Below, piece by piece: positions 33,426 through 41,703 of a stretch of 64,000 nucleotides of DNA (positions are counted from its first letter, which is position 1; each line of letters opens with the position of its first letter). The DNA lies in contig JAPOXK010000011.1 in the NCBI GenBank assembly GCA_026707145.1, positions 371,608-435,607 on the forward strand. Direction: 5' to 3'. The stretch comes from Chloroflexota bacterium (GTDB lineage Bacteria; Chloroflexota; Dehalococcoidia; Bin125). The translations under genes were made by a program, and so were the position numbers. The notes beneath the pieces are model-generated. The model did no database searches and had not been told where the DNA came from. It was given only the letters and a program-made list of their open reading frames with translations.

Positions 33426-34466
33426 TCAATGGGGATCCGGTGAGGGCATGGAGGAGAGCGCGGGGCGAATGGGCGTCGTGGTGAGGTCGCCGTTTTGGAG
33501 GATGACCTCGCCGTCGAGGTAGAGGGTGGCATCGCGCATGACGAGGTCGAAGTGGCCCTTGGAAGCGTTGATACCGCCGTAGCCGCGGTTGTCGCCGATG
33601 CCGATGTGGGCGGAGCCGAGGACGGCTTCGCATTCGAGGGCTTCATGGCAGTGGACGGCGAAGGGGTTGAGGCCGATGGCGATCTCGGCGATCTCGTAGA
33701 CGTTGGGGTCGCTGAGGCTTTCGAGCTTGCGGGTGAGGACGTCGGCCTGGAGGGCCCCGTCGCCCTCGCCCCGAAAGTCGACGCAGCGGCCGTTCTCGAC
33801 GGTGATGCGGAAGGGCTCGCTGATCTCGGGGAGGCCCAGCAGTTCGATGAGGGCGTCGATGACGAGGACGCCGTTGGTGGTGCCTTCGGGCGGGCCGATG
33901 CCGGCCTCGATGTCGGGCGGGGCGGCGAGGGAGCCGGGCTTGCGGGCGATGCCGGCGTGGTGGCGGCCGTCGCGGCCGCGGAGGCTGGCGCTGATGTCGG
34001 TGCCGGCGGCGGTGGTGAGCCGCAGCGACTTGGCCCGGGAAAAGCGCTCGTGGATGTCGCTGGCAACGAGGTCGAGGCTTTCGAAGTCGGCCTCCATGCC
34101 GCCGCCGCGGCGGAGGAGACGGGGAGTCATGGCGACCAGGATGAGCCAGCGGGCGCCGTTCTTGCAGGCTTGGACGCGGGCATCGGAGCTGCCGATGAAC
34201 TGGGTGGTGAGCTCGAGGATGACGTCCGCCTCTTTGCAGGCGGCGGCGACGGTGGCGGGGGGCATCTCGCCGGGGGTGCCGACGGGGGCCATGGAGGTGC
34301 TGGTGACCTCGGCGCCGGCCTGGGCGGCGACGGCGGCGAAGAGTTCGACGATGTCGGGGTCGGAACGGGAGTCGGTGACGAGCAGGACGCGCTCGCCGGG
34401 CTGGACGCCGGCGCAGTCGATGACGGCGCGGCGGGCGCCCCAGGCCATGTCAGCAAGGTGCAGCAT
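33426..34466 (-). CDS. M29 aminopeptidase/NicX-like metalloenzyme
   Basis: A 346-residue protein starting MLHLADMAWGARRAVIDCAG. The C-terminal metal-binding half shows AIGLNPFAVHCHEALECE, GSAHIGIGDNRGYGG and the closing H-x-D in SKGHFDLV, the pattern shared by M29 aminopeptidases and the 2,5-dihydroxypyridine dioxygenase NicX. Which activity applies cannot be decided by eye. It lies directly upstream of the amidase and downstream of an LLM enzyme on the same strand; NicX pathways also end in an amide hydrolysis, so a heterocycle route is conceivable. Confidence 0.72.
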   Translation of the reverse strand: MLHLADMAWGARRAVIDCAGVQPGERVLLVTDSRSDPDIVELFAAVAAQAGAEVTSTSMAPVGTPGEMPPATVAAACKEADVILELTTQFIGSSDARVQACKNGARWLILVAMTPRLLRRGGGMEADFESLDLVASDIHERFSRAKSLRLTTAAGTDISASLRGRDGRHHAGIARKPGSLAAPPDIEAGIGPPEGTTNGVLVIDALIELLGLPEISEPFRITVENGRCVDFRGEGDGALQADVLTRKLESLSDPNVYEIAEIAIGLNPFAVHCHEALECEAVLGSAHIGIGDNRGYGGINASKGHFDLVMRDATLYLDGEVILQNGDLTTTPIRPALSSMPSPDPH

Positions 34467-34513
34467 CTGGTGTCCTCTCCCCGATGGAAGCCTGCGGGTG
34501 GCTTGTGGAGACC

Positions 34514-35506
34514 TTAGTTCAGGTGGGGGATGACCTCTCGGGCGAAGCGGCGAGCGGTGGCGTGGCGGTCGCCGCCGACGGGGAAGATCTCGAAGTGGGT
34601 GAGGCCGAGGTCGCGCAGCTCGTTGATGCGGTCGACGCAGTAGCCGGGCGGGCCGGCAAGGGTGAACTGGTCGATGAAGTCGTCGGGGATCAGCCGGGCG
34701 GCGGCGGCGGCTTCGTGGAAGTGGCTGCCGCGGTAGGCGGCCTTGACCTTGTCGACGAGGTCGGCGTCGAAGCCGGCGAGTTCGACGTAGCGGGGGGCGG
34801 TCTGGGGGTACCAGGCGGCGATGATGCGCGTGTCTTCGCGGGCTTGGGCGCGGTCGTCGCGAATGGAGACGAAGAGATGGCAGGCGATATCGAGGTCGTT
34901 GGGAGTGCGGCCGGCGCGCTGGGCGCCTGCTTGGACCTGGGCGAGGGCGAACTCCAGGCAGGGGCGGGCGCTGCCGCAGGAGAGGAGGACGCCGTCGGCG
35001 ATCTCGCCGGCGAGCTGGCACATGCGTTGGTTGGTGACGGTGAGGTAGATGGGGAGGTCGGCGCGGGCGCCGTAGGGGATGGCGGCATGGTGGAGCTGGA
35101 AGGCTTCCGCGGGGTAGTCGACGGGGTCGCCTTGGAGGAGGGCGCGGCCTGCTTGGACCATGTCGCGGACGGTCTGGAGCTTGGCGATCTTGTAGCCGAG
35201 CTCGGTGACGGGACGGTCGCCGGCGCCGAGGTTCATGACGGCGCGGCCGCCGGAGAGCTCGTCCAGGGTGCAGAGTGCGTTGAAGTTGAGGGCGGGGTGG
35301 CGGGTGTGGGGATGGGTGCAGTTAGGACCGAAGCGAAGGCGGGCGGAATCGATGGCGAGCAGGGTGAGGTAGCTGTAGACGTAGCGGGCGTGGAGGGAGG
35401 AGTCGGCGACCCACATAAAGGCGTAGCCGTTGGCGTCGGCGAAGCGGACGGATTCGCGGAAGGTCGCGGGCGGATCGACGGCCATGAGCGTGAGGCCGAA
35501 CTGCAT
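34514..35506 (-). CDS. LLM-class oxidoreductase, methylene-H4MPT reductase-like
   Basis: A 330-residue luciferase-like enzyme. Features: FADANGYAFMWVADSSLHARYVY, LDELSGGRAVMNLGAG, and PIYLTVTNQRMCQLAGEIADGVLLS (shown in parts), typical of the F420-dependent Mer-like subgroup. Start chosen at the ATG giving MQFGLTLMAVDPPATF; 15 codons further upstream are unconvincing. With the M29-like protein and the amidase it makes a likely three-gene catabolic operon. Confidence 0.83.
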   Translation of the reverse strand: MQFGLTLMAVDPPATFRESVRFADANGYAFMWVADSSLHARYVYSYLTLLAIDSARLRFGPNCTHPHTRHPALNFNALCTLDELSGGRAVMNLGAGDRPVTELGYKIAKLQTVRDMVQAGRALLQGDPVDYPAEAFQLHHAAIPYGARADLPIYLTVTNQRMCQLAGEIADGVLLSCGSARPCLEFALAQVQAGAQRAGRTPNDLDIACHLFVSIRDDRAQAREDTRIIAAWYPQTAPRYVELAGFDADLVDKVKAAYRGSHFHEAAAAARLIPDDFIDQFTLAGPPGYCVDRINELRDLGLTHFEIFPVGGDRHATARRFAREVIPHLN

Positions 35507-35670
35507 GGGTGTCCTGATTCGCGTGGCGAAGCCGGCGCCGCGTGGGGACAATCTAGGGCACGAGTCAAGCGGCGCGTTTGAGATGTTGGTGAGCTATGAG
35601 CGTCGGCGCCGAGCATGTACGCCGGTTGCTTCACCGCGACGGTGCGCTCCGGATCCTGTATGAGCCGTTT

Positions 35671-35746
35671 TGGTGGGCCCTCAGGGACTCGAACCCTGGG
35701 CCTTCGGATTAAAAGTCCGCTGCTCTTCCAGCTGAGCTAAGGGCCC
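35671..35746 (-). tRNA. tRNA-Lys (anticodon UUU)
   Basis: A full cloverleaf is visible on the minus strand: acceptor GGGCCCT/AGGGCCC (7 bp), D arm with AGCTC/GAGC, anticodon loop CTTTTAA giving UUU, T arm CAGGG-TTCGAGT-CCCTG, discriminator A and an encoded CCA. Base pair 27-43 is a G-A mismatch. It stands alone between genes. Confidence 0.96.
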
Positions 35747-35826
35747 ACCCGAATCCTACAACGATGCCGCGGCTGTTCGCGGTTCACGCGGATGCTGGTC
35801 CTGGCGCTTGGTCGCACTGTGGGCGC

Positions 35827-36852
35827 CTACGCCGCTCGACCCGCCAGGCGGTAGGCGTCGTGGATCAGCTGGACCGCGCGGGCGCAGTCGCGCGCGGTGA
35901 CGGGCGGGGGGTTCCCCGCGCCGAGCGCCTCCAGGAAGTGCCGGATCGTGAGCGGGTAGCCCGGGGCGAAGCTGGACTCGGCTGGGATCACCTCGTCGCG
36001 GTCGGGCGTGAGGATGTGCAGTCCCTCCGGGACCAGCTCCAGCATCGCCTTGGCGCCGGCGACCTTCTGCTCAAGGTCGCTGCTGTTCTTCGGCCAGGTC
36101 GGCATCGTGTACCCGACCTCGTTGTGCACGATGATCCCGCTCGGCGTGCGCAGGGTCGCCAGCGCGTAGTCCTCGACCGCGGCCTTGTGCACGGCCTGGC
36201 TGATGACCGCCGAGAGGACCTCGGGCTCCTCGCCGGTGATGAAGCGGGCGATATCCATTCCGTGCGGCCCCAGGTTGGTCAGCGCGCCGCCGCCGGCGGC
36301 GGCGCGATCGTACATCCAGGGCGACCCCCAATCGTGGTAGCGCTGCATGGTCGGCCGGATCATGCGAAAGACGATGTGCGAGATGGTGCCGAACTCGCCG
36401 CTGGCGCGCATCCGCTTCGCGGTCTGGGCCCAGGGCAGGTAGCGGATCATGAAAGGCGCGGCGGCCCAGGCGCCTTTCGCCTCCGCCAGGTCGGCGAGCG
36501 CGGCGACGGTCTCCGCCTCCATGCCCCACGGCTTCTCCATCACGAAGGGGATGCCGCGGTCGACGAGGTAGCGGAAGGTTTCCGGCATATCGCAATGGCG
36601 TCCCAGCGCGATGACGAACTCCGGCCTGCTCTCCTCGACCATGGCGCGGTAGTCGTCGAACGGGCGGCTGTCGAACTCGTCCGCGCACTGGCGGGCGACC
36701 TCGGCGTCACGGTCGGATACGCCGACGATCTGCAGGCGCAGGTCGCGCAAGATCTTCAGATAGGCGGCGTCGTAGCGCGCGTGCCAGTGGCTGACGTCGA
36801 TCACGGCGATGCGTTGCGGGTGGGGCACGTGGGCCTCCTTACGAGTCCGCAA
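35827..36852 (-). CDS. Gfo/Idh/MocA family oxidoreductase
   Basis: A 341-residue NAD(P)-dependent oxidoreductase. The N-terminal Rossmann strand reads RIAVIDVSHWHARYDAAYL, with an atypical glycine loop; the EKP motif appears as FVMEKPWGMEAET near residue 110. The C-terminal half has the GFO/IDH dimerisation sheet (FITGEEPEVLSAVI). Such enzymes act on sugars, inositols or related polyols. The ATG at MRTRKEAHV is used; a GTG eight codons in is an alternative. It lies downstream of a divergent lipoprotein gene. Confidence 0.83.
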   Translation of the reverse strand: MRTRKEAHVPHPQRIAVIDVSHWHARYDAAYLKILRDLRLQIVGVSDRDAEVARQCADEFDSRPFDDYRAMVEESRPEFVIALGRHCDMPETFRYLVDRGIPFVMEKPWGMEAETVAALADLAEAKGAWAAAPFMIRYLPWAQTAKRMRASGEFGTISHIVFRMIRPTMQRYHDWGSPWMYDRAAAGGGALTNLGPHGMDIARFITGEEPEVLSAVISQAVHKAAVEDYALATLRTPSGIIVHNEVGYTMPTWPKNSSDLEQKVAGAKAMLELVPEGLHILTPDRDEVIPAESSFAPGYPLTIRHFLEALGAGNPPPVTARDCARAVQLIHDAYRLAGRAA

Positions 36853-37007
36853 GGCGTGGTAGAGAATAGCAGTGGTGGGAGGTCGTCAGCGCGCCGCGCC
36901 GCTCGCCGGCACCTCTTCGGCGCGATCTATCCTCGTGGGGTCGCCGGCTGTTGCGCGGGCGCGTCACCGAACGCTCCCCGGCAGGAGTGCCGGGTAGAGG
37001 GAAAACG

Positions 37008-37532
37008 ATGGATCGTCCGCTTTGGCTCGCTCGGTTGCTCGTGCCGCTTGCCGCGGTCGCGCTGCTGGCCGCTTGCGGCAACGGCGACGCCGGAGAGGCT
37101 GGAGGCGACCGCTCCCTCGTCTTGGAGGAAGAAGAAGGAGAGGCGGTCCTGCGGGTCGAGGGTGAGGACTTCTCCATTGAGGGACCGGAAAGACGGACGA
37201 GCTTCACGGCCGGAGAAACCCCCGGGGAGGGCTTTCCGCCGGAGCTGGTCTACCCGCGCGGCGTCCTCACCCAGAGCGCGGCGGTTGAAGAGGAAGGCCG
37301 TCCGCAGTTCCTCGTGTTTTGGGAGACGGACGATGATGCGGGGACGGTCCTCGATTTTTACGAGGCAGCCTTCGACGCGCTGGGGCTGCCGGGCGAGCGG
37401 GTGCGCACCGAGGCCGAAGGCTTTGCGACCCTGGACGTCGGGACGGCGGATTCCGGAGCGACCGTCGTCATCGTCGAGGGGAGCGGCCGGGACGGCCGCA
37501 ACGTCGTCGCGGTCGGGTATCTCCTGGAATAG
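37008..37532 (+). CDS. Uncharacterised lipoprotein
   Basis: A 174-residue lipoprotein with signal LLVPLAAVALLAAC followed by a Gly/Glu-rich stretch. The mature part reads PELVYPRGVLTQSAAVEEEGR, then FWETDDDAGTVLDFYEAAF, and ends VVAVGYLLE; the short alternating strands suggest a small alpha/beta domain. I cannot place it in a family. The frame is open 19 codons upstream; AGAGGG before the chosen ATG supports this start. It is convergent with pyrE. Confidence 0.7.
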   Translation: MDRPLWLARLLVPLAAVALLAACGNGDAGEAGGDRSLVLEEEEGEAVLRVEGEDFSIEGPERRTSFTAGETPGEGFPPELVYPRGVLTQSAAVEEEGRPQFLVFWETDDDAGTVLDFYEAAFDALGLPGERVRTEAEGFATLDVGTADSGATVVIVEGSGRDGRNVVAVGYLLE

Positions 37533-37629
37533 GACGGGAGGAGAGTCGAAAGAGGGAGATGGGACGGGGCCGCCGAGCGGTTGATGGGTGCTCGGGCGGC
37601 ATGGGCGGGGATCGCTCGCCGGGACCGGC

Positions 37630-38190
37630 CTAGGTGATCGTCACGGGAACCCGTCGCTGGCAAAGTGGGCACTGCTCCGGCGCGTGCGTCTCAATGTCCA
37701 GGGTGAGGCACCCGTAGAAGGGCAGCCCGAAGTCGGTCCGTCCCCCGGTGCGATCGACGATGACGCCGACGCCGACGGGCTCGCCGCCGGCCGCGCGTAC
37801 CGCGGCCAGCGTGTCGCGCAGCGAGCCGCCCGTCGTGAGAACGTCATCGACCACGAGCGTCCGCGCCCCGGGTGCGAAGGTGAACCCGCGCGCGAAGATC
37901 CGTCCTTCGCCTTGCGGGTTCCGCTCTGCGGAGAACGCCTTGGCCCGGAGTTGGCGGGCGGTCTCGAAAGCGATGATCGTGCCGCCCGTTGTGGGACCGG
38001 CCACGATCTCCACTGCGGCGGCGCGGAAGCGATCGGCGATGTGGCTGCACAGCTCGGTTGTCGCCGCGGGATTCTCCAGCAGCCGGAACTTCTCGACGTA
38101 CAGCGCTCCGTGCCGGCCGGAAGTGTACTGAAAATGTCCCCTAAGCAGGGCGCCGGCATCGCGCAGGAGGCGTGTCGCGTCGTCCGGCAC
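37630..38190 (-). CDS. pyrE: Orotate phosphoribosyltransferase
   Basis: A 186-residue type I phosphoribosyltransferase that makes orotidine 5'-phosphate from orotate and PRPP in pyrimidine biosynthesis. Evidence: FQYTSGRHGALYVEKFRLLE at the N-terminus, IVAGPTTGGTIIA, and the PRPP-binding loop LVVDDVLTTGGSL. The C-terminal CPLCQRRVPVTI is a short tail seen in some PyrE proteins. It begins only 4 nt after the lepB stop, so the two genes are read as one unit. Confidence 0.92.
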   Translation of the reverse strand: MPDDATRLLRDAGALLRGHFQYTSGRHGALYVEKFRLLENPAATTELCSHIADRFRAAAVEIVAGPTTGGTIIAFETARQLRAKAFSAERNPQGEGRIFARGFTFAPGARTLVVDDVLTTGGSLRDTLAAVRAAGGEPVGVGVIVDRTGGRTDFGLPFYGCLTLDIETHAPEQCPLCQRRVPVTIT

Positions 38191-38194
38191 GGGC

Positions 38195-38824
38195 TTAGGG
38201 CGCCGGCGCGGCCGGGAGCTGCGCGGCGCCGGCCGGTTCGAGATCCTGGCTGCCGCCCCCGCTGATCGCGTCGAAGGGGAACCAGCGGACCCAGACCTTC
38301 CCGACGATCAGGCGTTGATGGATCGGGCCGAAGCTGCGGGAGTCTTGGCTGGCGCTACGGTTGTCTCCTAGGACGAAGTAGTGGCCAGGCGGCACGTGCG
38401 TGGTGCCGTTGCTGCCGACGGCAGGTCCGCTTACGAGGAAGCTGTCGTTGAGTCGTACCCCGTCCACGAACACGGCGCCCCCGCGGATCTGTACGGTCTC
38501 TCCGGGTAAGCCGATGATGCGCTTCACGAAGTCGCGGGATTCATCCTGCGGCGAATGGAAGACGGCGACGTCTCCCCGCTGCGGGGGATCGAAGAGGAAA
38601 TTCCCGTTGCTCTTCCCGGGGATAAGCGCATCGAACGGGCCGATATCGAGTTGGCGGTACGCCAGCTTGTTGACCAGTACGAAGTCCTCGTTGTGCAGGG
38701 TCGGCACCATGCTTGTGCCCTCGACTTGAAAGTTCTGAATCGCCTCGCGCGCCAGCAAGAAGACGATCAACGCCAAGATGACCGTCTCGAGGATGTCGCG
38801 CAGGGGACCGTAGTGGAGATTCAT
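38195..38824 (-). CDS. lepB: Signal peptidase I
   Basis: A 209-residue type I signal peptidase. An N-terminal membrane helix (about 10-28) precedes the catalytic Ser in QVEGTSMVPTLHN (about 33-45). The general-base Lys lies in RDFVKRIIGLPGE (about 93-105), and the C-terminal box is FVLGDNRSASQDSR. It removes signal peptides from exported proteins at the outer face of the membrane. The C-terminal tail is Pro/Ala-rich. It is divergent from the ECF sigma gene. Confidence 0.94.
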   Translation of the reverse strand: MNLHYGPLRDILETVILALIVFLLAREAIQNFQVEGTSMVPTLHNEDFVLVNKLAYRQLDIGPFDALIPGKSNGNFLFDPPQRGDVAVFHSPQDESRDFVKRIIGLPGETVQIRGGAVFVDGVRLNDSFLVSGPAVGSNGTTHVPPGHYFVLGDNRSASQDSRSFGPIHQRLIVGKVWVRWFPFDAISGGGSQDLEPAGAAQLPAAPAP

Positions 38825-39010
38825 CGTCGCTGGGGCTGCAACCAGCCTACGGGCGGCTCCGATCAGTTGCTAGTCTGTGATCCGGCCGCGCAACGGAGAT
38901 CGTTTTAAGCATGGCGGGTCGGTGCGGCCGTACGGAGTGCTCCGTCGTCGCTGATGGCTTCGGCGGTACGCGCTTCGCTTGCCTGCCTGTGGAAGGCTTG
39001 CCGTAGCCGG

Positions 39011-39670
39011 ATGAGTGACGATCGGGGAACCGACTCGCGGCTGAGCGACGACGCGCTGGCGACGATGGCTCAGGCCGGGGACCTGCCTGCCTTTAACACG
39101 TTGGTCGAGCGCTACCAGCGGTCCGTGTTCGGACTGTGTCTGCGGATGCTCTCGTCGGCTCCTGCGGCGGAGGACGCGGCGCAGGAGACGTTCCTTGCCG
39201 CCTGGCGCGGGCTCGGACGCTACCGCGGGGGATCGTTCCAAGCCTGGATCTTGCGGATCGCGGGGAACCACTGCCGGGACGAACTGCGGAAGCGCAAACG
39301 CCGCCCCGTGGATTCGCTTGATGCCTTGCGTGAGCGACAGGGAGAGTGGGTCGCTCCTGCCGATGGCGCGCCCTCGCCCGAACGCGCCGCTTTGGGGGCC
39401 GAGACGCTGCGGGCGATCCAGCGCGGTCTGGAGACGCTGCCGGAGGACCAACGTATGGCGATCATCCTCTGCGACGTGCAGGAGCTCGCCTACGATGAGA
39501 TCGCCCAGGCGATGGGAACCTCGATCGGGACGGTGAAGTCCCGGATCAGCCGCGGGAGGTCCCGTCTGCGGGACTACCTGCTGCGGAACGGGGAACTAGG
39601 ATCTGGCCGGGAGCGTCTAGCTGAGTACGAGCGAGAGAACGCCTCGCCTCGGGCGAGGAGGGAACCGTGA
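39011..39670 (+). CDS. ECF-type sigma-70 factor
   Basis: A 219-residue sigma factor with region 2 (ALATMAQAGDLPAFNTLVERYQRSVFGL, then AAEDAAQETFLAAWRGLGRYR) and region 4 (LPEDQRMAIILCDVQELAYDEIAQ, then GTVKSRISRGRSRLRDYL). Start chosen at MSDDRGTDSRLSD; an upstream ATG 19 codons earlier is less likely. Its stop overlaps the GTG start of the next gene, a membrane protein with an anti-sigma zinc motif, so this is a sigma/anti-sigma pair. Confidence 0.92.
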   Translation: MSDDRGTDSRLSDDALATMAQAGDLPAFNTLVERYQRSVFGLCLRMLSSAPAAEDAAQETFLAAWRGLGRYRGGSFQAWILRIAGNHCRDELRKRKRRPVDSLDALRERQGEWVAPADGAPSPERAALGAETLRAIQRGLETLPEDQRMAIILCDVQELAYDEIAQAMGTSIGTVKSRISRGRSRLRDYLLRNGELGSGRERLAEYERENASPRARREP

Positions 39671-41415
39671 TCGGTCGTCTGCTGCTTCGCCGCCGTATCC
39701 ATGACGACGCCTCCGCGTTCGTCGATGGAGCGTTAAGCCCCAGAGGCCATGAGGCATTCGCACGGCACCTGGCTGTCTGTGCCGCTTGCCAGAGCGAGGT
39801 GACACAGCTGCGTGACACCAAGGGAATGCTCAAGGCGTTGGGAACGGAGGCGCTGCCCCGCAGCTTCACGCTCAGCCCGGCGCTGGCGGCTCGACCCGCA
39901 TCCCGGCCCGGCCCCATTGCGGACGCCGCTGGCTGGGTCGGCCCGGGCGTGCCGCGCCTCGCTGCTTCCGTTTCGATCATGATGGCCGCGGCGCTCATAG
40001 CGGCCGTTGTGATCGACCTCGACGATGGACCGGGTACAGCCGTCGTACAGCCGGCTTCGCAGGTCGCCTTGCAGCCCGTTTCGCAAACCGCAGCCGTGGA
40101 AAGAGCGGCGCCGGTTGTGACCGAGAGCGTCGCTTCCACTGCTACTCAGGTCCCCGAGGCTGGTGTGCGCATGGAATCGGTATTGCTCGTTGAAGGCTCC
40201 GACGCTCCCGCGGCGTCGGAGCAGGAGGCCCCACGCGTGGAAGAGGTCGAGTCTGCCCCCGCCCCGGAGCTTGAGGAAGCTCTTGAAGAGGTTGTCGAGG
40301 AGGCGTTTGTTGCGGCGGCGCCGGAGCTGCTGGACATTTTCCTCCCGGGCTCGGATGGCTTTGGCTCGGTCGCGCTTGCCGCCTCCGAAGCTGCGGACGA
40401 CCCAGCCTCGCGCGCGGATGACATCACTTCCGAGGAGAACGTGGCCTTGGGGGTAGCTGCTATCGAGGCGGAAGCCGTTACGGAATCCGACAAGGAAACG
40501 CCGGTGGATGCGCCCGGCGATGACCCGTTGGACGGGCAGGCAGAGCCCGCCGCTGCTGTGCCGACGGAGTCCTCGGAGGATGGTGGATCCTCGCTAGGGG
40601 AGGGCGAGTCCGCGTTGGTACACGAGGAGGGAGAGGCGGCGCTGGAGTCCTCGGAGGACGCTGGACCCTCGCTCGGGGAGGACGAGTCCGCGTTAGTACA
40701 CGAGGAGAAGGAGACAGCGCTGGATGCATCCGGGGACGGTGAGTCCTTGTCGGCAGGCGACGAAGAGGCGGAGACTGCGCCCCCGGCCGATGCCGGCGAT
40801 GTCGCGGTGAACGCCGGCGCTTCAGAGAACGACAGTGCCCGGCCCGTCGAGGATGCGAGCTCTGAAACGGCGGAGCCCGCGTCCGGCGTCTCTACAGACG
40901 TACCGGTTGGGGAGGGAAGCTCCGACGAGCTATCCGGCGAGAGATCTGACGCGATGGAGCCGTCGGCCGGCGTGGCGTCATTGGACGAACCAGCGTCCGG
41001 CGATGCCGACGTCCCCGTCGCGGATGCTGAAACGCCCGCGGGCGGGGATCCACTGGCGGCGCCTGAAATGGAAGACCAAGCCGCTGATGCCCGGATCCCC
41101 GAACGGCCTGCGTCCCAAGGGACAGACCCTGCCGTCGTTCCAGAGCCGGCGGACGCGCTTCCGTCGTCGGCGGGTCCAATCCTTGATGGCGCGCAGGACG
41201 GCGGCCCGGAAGCAGTCCCGATCGTTGCTTCGGAACCTGACGGCTCGCAGCGAGGACCGGCCGCTGCTCCCACCGGCCGGCTGGCTGCGTCCGCCGACGG
41301 CGAGGCGAGTATTCCCTGGCTGCGCCCGCTTCAGATGACGCTTGGGATCGTGGCGGTCTTCAGCGCGGTGCTGGCTACCGTCGTTTGGTTGCGCCGCCGC
41401 GCCCGGAGCCTCTAG
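39667..41415 (+). CDS. Zinc-finger anti-sigma factor with long acidic domain
   Basis: A 582-residue protein. Its N-terminal anti-sigma zinc finger is the HLAVCAAC pattern (H..C..C) of zf-HC2 proteins. A first hydrophobic segment (SVSIMMAAALIAAVVI, about 98-116) is followed by a roughly 420-residue extremely acidic Ala/Glu/Ser/Asp-rich stretch. A second membrane helix (about 560-577) and the tail RRRARSL end the protein. It starts GTG overlapping the sigma gene by 4 nt. The acidic part may sit outside the membrane, between two anchors. Confidence 0.8.
   Translation: MIGRLLLRRRIHDDASAFVDGALSPRGHEAFARHLAVCAACQSEVTQLRDTKGMLKALGTEALPRSFTLSPALAARPASRPGPIADAAGWVGPGVPRLAASVSIMMAAALIAAVVIDLDDGPGTAVVQPASQVALQPVSQTAAVERAAPVVTESVASTATQVPEAGVRMESVLLVEGSDAPAASEQEAPRVEEVESAPAPELEEALEEVVEEAFVAAAPELLDIFLPGSDGFGSVALAASEAADDPASRADDITSEENVALGVAAIEAEAVTESDKETPVDAPGDDPLDGQAEPAAAVPTESSEDGGSSLGEGESALVHEEGEAALESSEDAGPSLGEDESALVHEEKETALDASGDGESLSAGDEEAETAPPADAGDVAVNAGASENDSARPVEDASSETAEPASGVSTDVPVGEGSSDELSGERSDAMEPSAGVASLDEPASGDADVPVADAETPAGGDPLAAPEMEDQAADARIPERPASQGTDPAVVPEPADALPSSAGPILDGAQDGGPEAVPIVASEPDGSQRGPAAAPTGRLAASADGEASIPWLRPLQMTLGIVAVFSAVLATVVWLRRRARSL
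40567..40722 (+). repeat. Two 78-bp tandem coding repeats
   Basis: Units begin GAGTCCTCGGAGGA at 40567 and 40645. They encode ESSED(G/A)G-SSLGE-ESALVHEE in the acidic domain. Confidence 0.85.
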
Positions 41416-41703
41416 CTCGCCCCACACCCCTTCGCAGCTATCCTGTTCCGTCCGGTACGGCGATGAGATCACCGTGCATGCGACAATAACGCGATAGCGG
41501 TGCGATGTGGCACGGCGAAGGATGCATGGCTGCGATCGAGAGCGATGGAAGAGGAGCGCGTTGCTGTCCGGCCGAGAGCCGACGGAGGTACCGGCCTCTC
41601 GGCCTATCTCCGTCGCATTGACCGGAGCGATCGGCGCCCGCCTCGGCTGTGTGCCGGTGAGTGCCATTGGGGACGATAGCGATGATCGACCGCCGATGAT
41701 CCG
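41416..41703. other. 288-nt leader region of the riboflavin operon
   Basis: No FMN riboswitch is seen. It contains the interleaved stems described separately. Confidence 0.5.
41570..41615 (+). promoter_or_regulatory. Interleaved stems (pseudoknot-like) upstream of ribD
   Basis: GGCCGAGAG (41570-41578) can pair with CTCTCGGCC (41596-41604), and CGACGGAG (41580-41587) with CTCCGTCG (41608-41615). The arms are interleaved, so the stems form a pseudoknot or compete. About 88 nt separate the last arm from the ribD start. Both stems are perfect; the function is inferred only. Confidence 0.4.

Noticed and set aside
31823..34066. Very long amidase (747 residues)
   Set aside because: The N-terminal 231 codons are Ser/Pro/Ala-rich shadow of the opposite-phase M29-like gene; the real start is at 33373.
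33426..35021. Long M29-like protein (531 residues)
   Set aside because: The upstream extension is Arg/Pro-rich shadow of the LLM gene; start taken at 34466.
41416..41703. FMN riboswitch before ribD
   Set aside because: I looked for the conserved RFN blocks (AGGGGC, GGUGAAAUUCCC, GAUGGGAGA-like) and none are present.
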